Part shown: one piece after another, positions 18,172 through 26,189 of the stretch
Layout: each line of letters begins with the position of its first letter
How positions within the stretch are numbered: position 1 is the stretch's first letter
NCBI RefSeq assembly: GCF_038784515.1
Contig: NZ_CP152376.1
Span: forward strand, 2,604,001 to 2,668,000
Reading direction: 5' to 3'
DNA: 64,000 nt
DNA from: Rhodoferax sp. GW822-FHT02A01
GTDB lineage: Bacteria > Pseudomonadota > Gammaproteobacteria > Burkholderiales > Burkholderiaceae_C
Notes under the pieces: generated by a model
What the model was told of the DNA's origin: nothing
Seen by the model: only the letters and a program-made list of their open reading frames with translations
Database searches by the model: none
Translations under genes and position numbers: made by a program

Positions 18172-19890
18172 TCAGCTCCTGGCGCGCGCGACGGCGTGCT
18201 GCGCTGCGATGCAGCCAAACACCAAACCCGGCCCGATGGTGATGCCCGGAGCGGTGTAGACGCCGCCCATGATGGAGTGCATGTCGTTGCCCACCGCGTA
18301 GAGCCCGCCTATGGGCTGGTCGTCGTCGCCCAGCACCTGTGCTTGGGTGTCGGTTGCAAGGCCCGTGGAAGCGCCTATGTCGCCCGGGTAGAGCTTGACC
18401 GCGTAAAACGGTGCAGTGGCAATCGGGCCCAGGTTGGGGTTCTTGTGGCCCGCCGTGGCGTCGCCGATGTTCTGCTGGTAGGCCGTCACGCCGCGGCCGA
18501 AGTCCGGGTCCACGCCGGTTTCGGCATAGCGGTTGATCTGCTGCACGCTGGCGACCAGTCCTTGTGCATCCACGCCCAGCTTGGCTGCTAGTTCTTCGAG
18601 TGTGGCGCCTTCGGTCAGGTAGCCATCGGCCAGAAAGGGTGCCAGTCCCTTGCCGCCCGGGCGCACCATGCCGACACCGTATTTGCGCAGGGCCTCGGCA
18701 TCGCATACCAGGTAGGCTGGCACGGACGGGCTGGTCTTGTGGGCCTCCTGCATGGCCAGGCCGAACAGATGGTAGGAGGTGCTTTCGTTGACGAAGCGCT
18801 TGCCTGCCTGGTTGACGGTGATAAAGCCCGGCTTGGCGCGGTCCATCACAAAGTGGGGGAACACGGCGGTGCTGCCGTCGGCGCGCTTGCGCAGCGACAC
18901 CGGTGCCCAGAAGGCGTCGCTCTTGCCTCCCGTGGCAAAGTGGGCGCCGTGTTGGCGCGCCAGCTCCAGTGCCACACCGGTGTGGCCGGGAGCACCGGGG
19001 CACCAGGCTTCATTGCCGCCGGGTAGCCGCTTCTGGCGTTCGGCGGCATTGCGGTTGAAGCCGCCCGATGCCAACACCACACCACCCTTGACCTGCACCG
19101 TGCAGAGCTTGCCGTTCTGGCGGAGTACCACGCTATGCACCGGGCCGTCCGCATCGCCCAGCTGCTCCAGCGAAGTGTTGAGCGCCAGTGTCACGTTGGG
19201 TCGTTTGGAGAGCGAATACAGCAGCCGTGCAATCAGGGCGTTACCCATCACCAGCCGTGTGCCGCGCGGGTAGCGCAGCCGGTCTGCGGCGTGGCGCAGG
19301 ATGATGCGCACGGAGTGCTGGAACGAGGCCCAGGAGCCCGTCATGCCCAGCAGGTGGTTGATGTCGGTGCGGTCCACCATCATGCCGCCCAGCACGGTGA
19401 ATTCGGGAATGGGTGGGCGGATCAGACCGAACAGATCACCCAGCAGCCGCCCGTCAAACGGCAGCGGCTCCAGTGCACGCCCGTTCAGGGTGGAACCGGG
19501 CAGGTCGGAGATGTAGTCGGGGTGTTTGGGGTAGGGCCGGTACTGCAAATCGCTCTGTGCCTCCAGGCGCTTGACGGCAGCGGCTCCATGGTCCAGAAAG
19601 GCCTGGCGCATGGCGGGTGCGGCATGGTTGCCGATGGCTGCGTCCAGGTAGGTGCGGGCGGCTTGCAGCGTGTCGGCGGGGTTCACCTTGGCTGCATGGT
19701 GCGTGCCCGGAACCCAGGTGGTTCCGGCCGACCAGGCGGTAGTGCCGCCCACGTACTGCGTGTGTTCCACCAGCAGCACCCGGGCGCCGTCCATGGCGGC
19801 AAACAGCGCGGCGGACATGCCGGCACCGCCGGCACCTATGACCACCACGTCGTAGCCGGCGGTGGCAGGCAGGGTTGTGAGCACTTCCAT
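18172..19890 (-). CDS. KstD-like FAD-dependent dehydrogenase 1
   Basis: 572-aa flavoprotein of the fumarate reductase/3-ketosteroid dehydrogenase fold. FAD loop: VVVIGAGGAGMSAAL. Three KstD-type positions are recognisable: Tyr126 in HPDYISD, the KYGVGMVRPGG block with DGYLTEGATLEELA, and Tyr545 in the C-terminal GGVYTAPGITIGPG, with Gly four residues later. In KstD these residues polarise a ring ketone and remove protons beside it, so I infer desaturation of a cyclic ketone, not fumarate reduction. It is 2 bases downstream of the AroE-like gene, same strand. The substrate is likely non-steroidal: no steroid genes are present. Confidence 0.82.
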   Translation of the reverse strand: MEVLTTLPATAGYDVVVIGAGGAGMSAALFAAMDGARVLLVEHTQYVGGTTAWSAGTTWVPGTHHAAKVNPADTLQAARTYLDAAIGNHAAPAMRQAFLDHGAAAVKRLEAQSDLQYRPYPKHPDYISDLPGSTLNGRALEPLPFDGRLLGDLFGLIRPPIPEFTVLGGMMVDRTDINHLLGMTGSWASFQHSVRIILRHAADRLRYPRGTRLVMGNALIARLLYSLSKRPNVTLALNTSLEQLGDADGPVHSVVLRQNGKLCTVQVKGGVVLASGGFNRNAAERQKRLPGGNEAWCPGAPGHTGVALELARQHGAHFATGGKSDAFWAPVSLRKRADGSTAVFPHFVMDRAKPGFITVNQAGKRFVNESTSYHLFGLAMQEAHKTSPSVPAYLVCDAEALRKYGVGMVRPGGKGLAPFLADGYLTEGATLEELAAKLGVDAQGLVASVQQINRYAETGVDPDFGRGVTAYQQNIGDATAGHKNPNLGPIATAPFYAVKLYPGDIGASTGLATDTQAQVLGDDDQPIGGLYAVGNDMHSIMGGVYTAPGITIGPGLVFGCIAAQHAVARARS

Positions 19891-19892
19891 GG

Positions 19893-20687
19893 TTATCTGC
19901 CCAGCAGGAAGTCAACCATCAGGTCACGCACGCGGCCAAACATGTGCGCCCCGGTCATGGTCTTGCAGCCCTTGGCACGCGCCGCGGCAATCAGCGGCGT
20001 GATGGCGGGCTGGGTGATGACGCAGCCGACAAACATGTCTGCGCTGAGTTTGTCGGCCTGCAGTGGATAGGGGTCGCCGTCCTTCATGCCGACCGGGGTG
20101 GCGTTGATCACCACATCGAAGCCGCTGGGGTCGGCGCTGCCGCTGGTCACTGGGCAACGCTGGAGACCGGCCAGGCGCTGGATCAGGGTCTCGCGCCGCG
20201 TGCTGTCCTCGTCGTAAATGGCCAGCTCTCGCACACCGGCCGTGACCAGCGCATGGGCAATGGCCGAACCGGCGCCGCCAGCGCCCACCAGCAGAGCCTT
20301 CTTGCCCTGGGGCTCGCAGCCGTTGTCACGCATGGCGGAGACAAAGCCCAGGCCGTCGAACATGTCGCCATGCCAGCTGCCGTCGGGGTTGCGGCGCATG
20401 GTGTTGACGGTGTGCAGGAATGCGGCGCGCTCTGACGTGCTGCCGCACAGGTCGTGGCAGGCAAATTTGTGCGGCACGGTGACGATGATGCCGTCCACAT
20501 TTTTGGCCAGTGACACGCCGGCCACCCAGGCGGGCAGATCGGCAGGAGCCACATGGGCCGGCATGACGTAGGCGTTATTGCCGTGGTCGTGAAAGGCCTG
20601 GGTTACGCCGGCGGGGGACTTTACCTGGGCGATTGGGTCACCCACGATGAAATGGACACGGGTAGCACCGTTGAGCGGGTCGGACAT
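19893..20687 (-). CDS. Non-canonical shikimate/quinate dehydrogenase homologue (AroE family)
   Basis: 264 aa from the ATG at 20687; an upstream ATG at 20735 would add 16 unlikely residues. The catalytic Lys74 (TVPHK), Asn95 (TVNT), Asp111, the nucleotide loop GAGGAGSA and NATPVGM are all present. But the substrate-holding first Ser of HSxSP is Val22 (QVKSP), and the C-terminal Gln of MLxxQ is Val253. Those residues grip shikimate's carboxylate and hydroxyls, so the substrate is probably a related cyclohexane derivative. It is not likely to be the housekeeping aroE. It is transcribed with the flavoprotein and divergently from the Gfo/Idh gene. Confidence 0.85.
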   Translation of the reverse strand: MSDPLNGATRVHFIVGDPIAQVKSPAGVTQAFHDHGNNAYVMPAHVAPADLPAWVAGVSLAKNVDGIIVTVPHKFACHDLCGSTSERAAFLHTVNTMRRNPDGSWHGDMFDGLGFVSAMRDNGCEPQGKKALLVGAGGAGSAIAHALVTAGVRELAIYDEDSTRRETLIQRLAGLQRCPVTSGSADPSGFDVVINATPVGMKDGDPYPLQADKLSADMFVGCVITQPAITPLIAAARAKGCKTMTGAHMFGRVRDLMVDFLLGR

Positions 20688-20815
20688 GGAGAGGTCTCGC
20701 AAATGGTTTTTTGAAAAAGTGGGTGAATGGTACATAAAAGTGGAATGATGTTCAACTATTGATTTATGTTCCGATTTTATTTACACTGGCGCAAACACCA
20801 CGGATCGCCATAACC
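20688..20815. promoter_or_regulatory. Divergent promoter region between AroE-like and Gfo/Idh genes
   Basis: 128-bp AT-rich spacer between two catabolic units, next to an IclR gene in the plus unit. It contains GAATGGTACA (20726-20735) and GAATGATGTTCA (20743-20754), imperfect direct copies that could form an IclR-type operator. Promoter elements cannot be assigned with confidence. Confidence 0.35.
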
Positions 20816-21871
20816 ATGTCCCTTTCTTCCAAGACCCAGATTGCCTTGTTCGGCGCCGGCGGCATTGGCCGCACCCATATCGACCGCATCACCCGCAGCA
20901 GCAACCTGAATCTGGCAGGCATTGCCGACCCCAGCGACGCGGCCAAGGCTATGGCGCAGAGCCTGAACGTGCCCTGGTTTGCCAACCACATGGACTTGCT
21001 GGACAGCATCCAACCCCAGGGTGCCATCGTGGCCACACCCAATTCCCTGCACATCACCCAAGCCGTGGACTGCCTGGAGCGTGGTGTTGCGGCACTGGTG
21101 GAAAAGCCCGTGGCCGATACCGTGGCCGAGGCACAGCAGCTGGTGGATGTGCAGGCGCGCACGGGCGTGCCCGTGCTGGTGGGGCACCACCGCCGCCACA
21201 ACCCCATCAACCGGCGTGCCCGCAAGATCGTGCAGGACGGCACCCTGGGCCGCATGGTCAGTGCCAATGTGATGGCCACCTTTTTCAAGCCCGATACGTA
21301 CTTTGATGCCGCCTGGCGCCGCAGCAAGGGCGGCGGCCCCATCCTGATCAACCTGATCCACGAAATCGACATGCTGCGCTTTCTGTGCGGCGAGATCACC
21401 ACAGTGCAGGCACTGGGCAGCAACGCGGTGCGCGGCTTTGAGGTGGAAGACACGGCCGCTGCCGTGCTGCGTTTTGCCAATGGTGCGCTGGGCACGGTGG
21501 TGCTGTCTGACACTGCCACCGCGCCCTGGTGCTGGGACTTCTGTGCCGCCGAGCAGGACCAGTACCCGCGCCAGAACGTGCAGTCGCACTTCATTGCCGG
21601 AACGCATGGCTCGCTCTCGCTGCCTGACCTGCAGCTCTGGAGCTACCGCGGCGAGCGCAGCTGGTACGCCGAGATGACGCAGGAGAAAACCTTCGTCCAC
21701 AAGGACGATCCCTACACCATGCAATTGCAGCACTTTGCAGCCGTCATTGCCGGTGCCGAGGCGCCGCTGTGCAGTGCGCTGGACGGCCTGCGCACCCTGC
21801 AGGCCACGCTGGCGGTGAGCGAGGCGGCGAGTACCGGCAACACCGTACAACTGCCAGGGGCAGCAGCATGA
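20816..21871 (+). CDS. Gfo/Idh/MocA family oxidoreductase
   Basis: 351-aa NAD(P)-dependent dehydrogenase of the glucose-fructose oxidoreductase/inositol dehydrogenase family. Rossmann loop: ALFGAGGIGRTHIDRI. The cofactor/catalytic EKPVAD motif is at about residues 98-103, followed by VGHHRRHNP. The ATG at 20816 gives a standard N-terminus. It overlaps the IclR gene by 4 bases. Members oxidise sugars, inositols and other cyclitols, which fits an operon acting on polyhydroxylated rings or sugars; the exact substrate is unknown. Confidence 0.9.
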   Translation: MSLSSKTQIALFGAGGIGRTHIDRITRSSNLNLAGIADPSDAAKAMAQSLNVPWFANHMDLLDSIQPQGAIVATPNSLHITQAVDCLERGVAALVEKPVADTVAEAQQLVDVQARTGVPVLVGHHRRHNPINRRARKIVQDGTLGRMVSANVMATFFKPDTYFDAAWRRSKGGGPILINLIHEIDMLRFLCGEITTVQALGSNAVRGFEVEDTAAAVLRFANGALGTVVLSDTATAPWCWDFCAAEQDQYPRQNVQSHFIAGTHGSLSLPDLQLWSYRGERSWYAEMTQEKTFVHKDDPYTMQLQHFAAVIAGAEAPLCSALDGLRTLQATLAVSEAASTGNTVQLPGAAA

Positions 21872-22701
21872 GCGGCGTGCTGGAAAGAACCCTGGGCATT
21901 CTGGAATTGCTGTCCAAGCATGGCGAAGGCCTGGAGCTTGCCGCCATTGCCGACCAGCTCAACATTCCCCGCAGCGGCACGCACCGCCTGTTGGCCGATC
22001 TGGTGAAGTACGGCTACGTGCGCCAGACGCGCGACCACGGCGACTACATCCTCACCACCAAGCTGGTGGCCATGGGCCTGTCCTACCTCAGCAACAGCGG
22101 CATCGTGGATATTGCCCAGCCGTTGCTCAATCACCTGGCCGAAGTCTCGGGTGAGTTGACGCGTTTGTCGGTGGTGGACGGCGAGCGCCTGACCTGGGTG
22201 GCGCGAGCCCAGGGCGCACGCCAAGGGCTGCGCTACGACCCCGACATGGGCAGTGATGCGCGCCTGTCGTGCTCATCCTCCGGTTGGGCCTGGCTTTCAA
22301 CCATGAGCGATGACGATGCGCTGGCCTGCGTATCCCGCCAGGGGCTGGGCAAGCCCGAAGAGTTTGGTCCCAACGCGCCTACCACCCTGCAGGAAGTCAT
22401 GACCCAGGTGCAGGCCACGCGTGCGCGCGGCTACAGCATCACGATAGATACCTATTCCCTGGGCCTGAGCGCCATCTCTGCGCCGGTGCGCTTTGCCAAC
22501 CAGCCGGCCATCGGTGTGCTGACCATCGCGGGGCCCACCGTGCGCCTGTCGCTGGAGCGCATGCAAGGCCTGGCGGCTGAACTGGTGAACGTGGCCCATC
22601 AACTGGCAGCCGCCAGCAGTGCATCGCCCTTCTTTGCCAAGACGGGCATGCACTCCGGCGTGCCGGCCAGTGCCGGACGCACGCCCATCTACGCACCCTG
22701 A
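21868..22701 (+). CDS. IclR-family transcriptional regulator
   Basis: 277 aa, with an N-terminal winged helix (LERTLGILELLSKHGEG, then AAIADQLNIPRSGTHRLLADL) and a C-terminal GAF-like effector domain (about residues 95-260, with YSITIDTYSLGLSAISAPV). The start is an ATGA overlap with the Gfo/Idh gene. IclR relatives such as PcaR and PobR control aromatic and hydroaromatic pathways. It probably controls this divergent locus and may bind the 20688-20815 spacer; that is an inference. Confidence 0.92.
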   Translation: MSGVLERTLGILELLSKHGEGLELAAIADQLNIPRSGTHRLLADLVKYGYVRQTRDHGDYILTTKLVAMGLSYLSNSGIVDIAQPLLNHLAEVSGELTRLSVVDGERLTWVARAQGARQGLRYDPDMGSDARLSCSSSGWAWLSTMSDDDALACVSRQGLGKPEEFGPNAPTTLQEVMTQVQATRARGYSITIDTYSLGLSAISAPVRFANQPAIGVLTIAGPTVRLSLERMQGLAAELVNVAHQLAAASSASPFFAKTGMHSGVPASAGRTPIYAP

Positions 22702-22724
22702 GTCAAAGCGCGTTTCTATAAACC

Positions 22725-24455
22725 ATGTCTGCAACTTCCTACGCAACGCCGGTGCTGGACTGCGACCTGTTGGTCATCGGTTCCGGCGCCGGTGGGTTGT
22801 CCGCCGCGGTCACTGCCGCGCATCTGGGGCTGAAGGTCATCGTGGCCGAGAAGGACCCGCAATACGGCGGCACCACCGCGTGGTCGGGGGGCTGGATGTG
22901 GATACCGCGCAACCCGCTGGCCACCGAGGCGGGCATTGTGGAAGACATCAGCGTGCCCCTGTCCTACCTGCGCCATGAACTGGGCGCGCAGTTTGACGAA
23001 GCCCGTGCGCTGGCGTTCTTGCAGGCCGGGCCGAAGATGGTGGAGTTCTTTCGCAACAACACGGCGCTGCAATTCATTGATGGCAATGGCATCCCCGACT
23101 TCCATGGCAACACGCCCGATGCATCCACGGGCGGACGCTCGATTTGCGCGGCGCCCTTTGACGCCAGGCGGCTGGGGCCGCGCATCGCTGCGCTCAAGCC
23201 GCCTCTGCCGGAGACCACGCTGTGGGGCATGGGTATTGCATCAGGTGCGGAGCTGCGTCATTTTCTGAATGCGCTGCGCAAACCTGCTTCGTTCTGGTAC
23301 GTGGCGCGTCGGGTGCTGGGCTACGGGCGCGACCTGCTGCTGCATGGCCGTGGCATGCGCCGTGTCAACGGCAATGCGCTGGTGGCCGCGCTGGCCGCTT
23401 CAGCTTTCGAGAAGGGCGTGGACATCCGCACCAGCAGCCCCGCCAAGCGCCTGCTGACCGAGGACGCCCGAGTGGTGGGTGCCGTGTTGGCTGGCCCACA
23501 GGGCGATGTCACGGTGCGCTCGCGCTGCGGCGTGGTGCTGGCCTGTGGCGGCTTTCCGCATGACGTGCAACGCAAGAAGGAACTGCTGCCCCACGCTGAA
23601 ACGGGTGTGGAGCACTGGTCCGCCGCCTCGCGTGGCAACACCGGCGATGGCCTGCGCCTGGGCGAATCGACGGGTGGTGTGGTGGCCAAAGATTTGGTGC
23701 AGGCCGCCGCACTGGCACCGGTATCGCTGGTGCCGCGCGCCGACGGCAGCGTGGCGCATTTCCCGCATCTGATCGAACGTGCCAAGCCGGGGCTGATAGC
23801 AGTGACAGACAAGGGCGAGCGCTTCACCAACGAAGCCGATTCGTACCACGACTTCATGCAAGGCCTGCTGCGCGTCACGCCCAAAGGGCAGACGGTGCGG
23901 GCCTGGCTGGTGTGCGACCACGCCTTTATCCGGCGTTATGGGCTGGGCGCAGTCAAGCCTGCGCCCATGCCGTTGAGCCCCATGCTGGACAACGGCTACC
24001 TCCAGCGCGGCACCACACTGGCCGAGCTGGCAAACAACTGTGGCATCAGCGTGCTGGGGCTGGAGCGCACGGTGCAGCGCTACAACCAGATGGCGCTGAC
24101 CGGTGTGGACCAGGAATTTGCTAAAGGCCAGACGCCTTACAACCGCATCCAGGGCGATTCCGTGGAAGCACAACGCCAGAGCCTGTCCAACCCCTGCATG
24201 GCGCCGCTTGCACGCGCCCCTTTCTATGCCGTCGAGGTGGTCGCGGGTAGCCTGGGTACCTTTGCCGGTCTGAGCGTGAACAACGAGGCCCAGGTGCTTG
24301 ACGCACAAGGCAAGCCCATCGCTGGCCTGTATGCCGGTGGCAACGACATGAACAGCATGATGGGCGGCAACTATCCCAGCGGCGGCATCACGCTGGGGCC
24401 GGCCATGACCTTCGGTTTTATCGCGGCGCACCACGCTGCGGGGAGGAGTGGGTAG
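22725..24455 (+). CDS. KstD-like FAD-dependent dehydrogenase 2
   Basis: 576-aa homologue of the flavoprotein at 18172. FAD loop: LLVIGSGAGGLSAAV. The C-terminal Tyr550 (GGNYPSGGITLGP) and the RRYGLGAVKPAPMP block with NGYLQRGTTLAELA are kept. The N-terminal Tyr of KstD is Phe126 here (IPDFHGN), a difference at an active-site position. The gene starts 23 bases after IclR. Its last four codons and stop lie inside the left arm of a 27-bp inverted repeat. Probable role: FAD-dependent desaturation of a ring ketone or related compound in the same pathway as its paralogues. Confidence 0.82.
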   Translation: MSATSYATPVLDCDLLVIGSGAGGLSAAVTAAHLGLKVIVAEKDPQYGGTTAWSGGWMWIPRNPLATEAGIVEDISVPLSYLRHELGAQFDEARALAFLQAGPKMVEFFRNNTALQFIDGNGIPDFHGNTPDASTGGRSICAAPFDARRLGPRIAALKPPLPETTLWGMGIASGAELRHFLNALRKPASFWYVARRVLGYGRDLLLHGRGMRRVNGNALVAALAASAFEKGVDIRTSSPAKRLLTEDARVVGAVLAGPQGDVTVRSRCGVVLACGGFPHDVQRKKELLPHAETGVEHWSAASRGNTGDGLRLGESTGGVVAKDLVQAAALAPVSLVPRADGSVAHFPHLIERAKPGLIAVTDKGERFTNEADSYHDFMQGLLRVTPKGQTVRAWLVCDHAFIRRYGLGAVKPAPMPLSPMLDNGYLQRGTTLAELANNCGISVLGLERTVQRYNQMALTGVDQEFAKGQTPYNRIQGDSVEAQRQSLSNPCMAPLARAPFYAVEVVAGSLGTFAGLSVNNEAQVLDAQGKPIAGLYAGGNDMNSMMGGNYPSGGITLGPAMTFGFIAAHHAAGRSG

Positions 24456-24529
24456 GCCGTTTCGTCCGTGTCCCCCGCCCTTCGGGCTCCTCCTTTACCT
24501 ACCGAAACGGCCTACCCACTCCTCCCCGC
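24438..24529. repeat. Perfect 27-bp inverted repeat with 38-nt loop (element E1)
   Basis: Arms at 24438-24464 and 24503-24529 are perfect reverse complements. The loop (24465-24502) holds a small GCCC-TTC-GGGC hairpin at 24477-24487. The left arm covers the 3' end and stop codon (24453-24455) of the flavoprotein gene. There is no U-run after the stem, so it is not a standard intrinsic terminator, although it could block 3' exonucleases or couple to Rho. Confidence 0.9.
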
Positions 24530-24579
24530 CCCCCACTGAGCCCCACCTTGAAAACCACTAACCAAGAGATCCAACCACC

Positions 24580-25206
24580 ATGTACTACGAACTCGCCACC
24601 ATGACCCTGCCTTTCGGCACCGCAGGCACCGCTGCCACCAACGTGCAGGCCTATGCCACCTCTGCGGACGCCCAGGGCGAACTGCTGGGTTGCTGGTTTA
24701 CCGACATCGGCGTGCTCAACCAGATGATCGTGCTGCGTGGCTTTGCCGATCTAGCCACGCTGCAAGCCGAGCGCGAGCGCACGCAGAAGAGCGCCAGTCC
24801 GCTCGGCTGCGGCGACATTTTTCAGACGCTGGAACAGCACAGCTACAAAGGCTTCCCCTGGATGAAGCCAGTGCGCCCCAGTGCCGAGTCCGGCATCGTG
24901 GGGCCGGTGTACGAGATACGCACCTACGGCATCAAGACCGGCGGCGTGCAGCCCACGATTGACCTGTGGGAGCAATACGTGCCGCCGCGCGAAAAACTCT
25001 CGCCCTGCGTGGTGGCCATGGTGGCACTGGATGGCCCGCTGCGCTTCACCAACATCTGGGCCTACCCCACGCTGGATGCGCGCAGCAAGGCACGCGCCGA
25101 TGCGGTTGCGCAAGGCATCTGGCCACCCAAGGGCGGCCCGGCGCATCTGACCACCAATATGGTGTCCACCATTGCGCTGCCTACACCGGTTTCCCCTTTG
25201 AAATGA
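24580..25206 (+). CDS. NIPSNAP-family protein, two-domain
   Basis: 208 aa with two ferredoxin-like NIPSNAP/Dabb repeats: an N-terminal one (MYYELATMTLPFG... to about residue 100) and a C-terminal one starting GPVYEIRTYGIKTGG, the usual NIPSNAP opening. NIPSNAP proteins have no settled enzymatic role in bacteria. A single-domain relative at 33719 also sits next to a KstD-like flavoprotein, so the pairing recurs within this window. It begins after inverted repeat E1 and is 22 bases before the TIM-barrel gene. Confidence 0.85.
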   Translation: MYYELATMTLPFGTAGTAATNVQAYATSADAQGELLGCWFTDIGVLNQMIVLRGFADLATLQAERERTQKSASPLGCGDIFQTLEQHSYKGFPWMKPVRPSAESGIVGPVYEIRTYGIKTGGVQPTIDLWEQYVPPREKLSPCVVAMVALDGPLRFTNIWAYPTLDARSKARADAVAQGIWPPKGGPAHLTTNMVSTIALPTPVSPLK

Positions 25207-25228
25207 CGCACTCCCAGGGCTTCTGAAC

Positions 25229-26041
25229 ATGCGCACCTACTCTCTTGCCTATCTGACTTCCCACCGCTGCACGCCACCCGAGGCGATCCGGGTTGCCTCG
25301 GCCAACGGCTACGCCTTTGTGGGTCTGCGCCTGTGGCCCAATGCGCCGGGCGCGCCGCAACAGCATCTGCTGGGCCAGCCCGACGTGCTGCGCGAGACGC
25401 TGGCCGCGCAGCAGGACACAGGCGTGGGTGTGTTTGATCTGGAGATCATCCGCATCGGTGAACAGTTCGACCCGCACACATGGGACGCCCTGTACGACGC
25501 CGGTGCGGCGTTGAAAGCCAAAGCCATTCTGGTGGCGGGCGATGACAAAGACGAAGCGCGCCTCACGGCCAACTACGCGCGCCTGTGCGAAGTGATGCAG
25601 CCCTACGGCATGACCGCAGACCTGGAGTTCATGCCCTGGACGGCAGTGCCCGATGCCAACAGCGCCCTGCGCATCATCCGCAATGCTGGCATGCCATCCA
25701 ACGCGGGCATTCTGGTGGACGCCCTGCATGTGGGCCGCTCACACACCACGCTGGATGACATACGTGCCATTCCGCGCGCGCTGCTGCATTACGCGCAGAT
25801 CTGCGATGCGGTGGCCGGCACCCACTTCACCACCGAAGAAATGATCCATACGGCGCGCTGCGAGCGCCTGTTGCCCGGCGACGGAACCATTGACGTGCAG
25901 GGCCTGTTTGACGCCTTGCCGGCAGACCTGCCCATCAGTGTGGAGGTGGTGAACCTTGCGCGCGAAGCCCATGCCGACCCGAGCGAGTGGGCTGCCATCT
26001 GCATGGCCGCCAGCCGCCCGTTCGTGGAACCACGCGGTTAG
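25229..26041 (+). CDS. Xylose-isomerase-like TIM barrel (sugar isomerase/epimerase or dehydratase)
   Basis: 270-aa protein of the AP-endonuclease-2/sugar phosphate isomerase fold. Likely metal ligands are Glu in DLEFMPW, Asp in LVDALHVGRS, Asp in QICDAV and Glu in ISVEVVN. Besides epimerases, this fold includes QuiC/AsbF-type 3-dehydroshikimate dehydratases. An AroE-like gene and two ring-ketone-type flavoproteins nearby make a hydroaromatic dehydratase or isomerase a reasonable alternative to a sugar enzyme. The sequence does not decide between them. Confidence 0.82.
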   Translation: MRTYSLAYLTSHRCTPPEAIRVASANGYAFVGLRLWPNAPGAPQQHLLGQPDVLRETLAAQQDTGVGVFDLEIIRIGEQFDPHTWDALYDAGAALKAKAILVAGDDKDEARLTANYARLCEVMQPYGMTADLEFMPWTAVPDANSALRIIRNAGMPSNAGILVDALHVGRSHTTLDDIRAIPRALLHYAQICDAVAGTHFTTEEMIHTARCERLLPGDGTIDVQGLFDALPADLPISVEVVNLAREAHADPSEWAAICMAASRPFVEPRG

Positions 26042-26189
26042 AGAACCAGGGCCTTGCCATGCTGATTGCCGTTGACCGCATCTCGCGTCTGCCGTTTTTC
26101 TTTGGAGCGCGCTGGTTCAGCAGCGCCTGAGTTCCGGTGTTTCCTTAGCCGAACCACCCGACTCCCTTTGAAATACCGAAAGCAAGACC

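Noticed and set aside
18172-19890. Calling the flavoproteins fumarate reductases or succinate dehydrogenase subunits
   Set aside because: The C-terminal GGxY-x3-G region and the PDY motif match ring-ketone dehydrogenases, and no iron-sulfur or membrane subunit genes are adjacent.
24438-24529. Treating the long inverted repeats as insertion-sequence ends or ordinary terminators
   Set aside because: No transposase or target duplication lies between the arms (loops are only 24-38 nt), and no U-run follows any stem.
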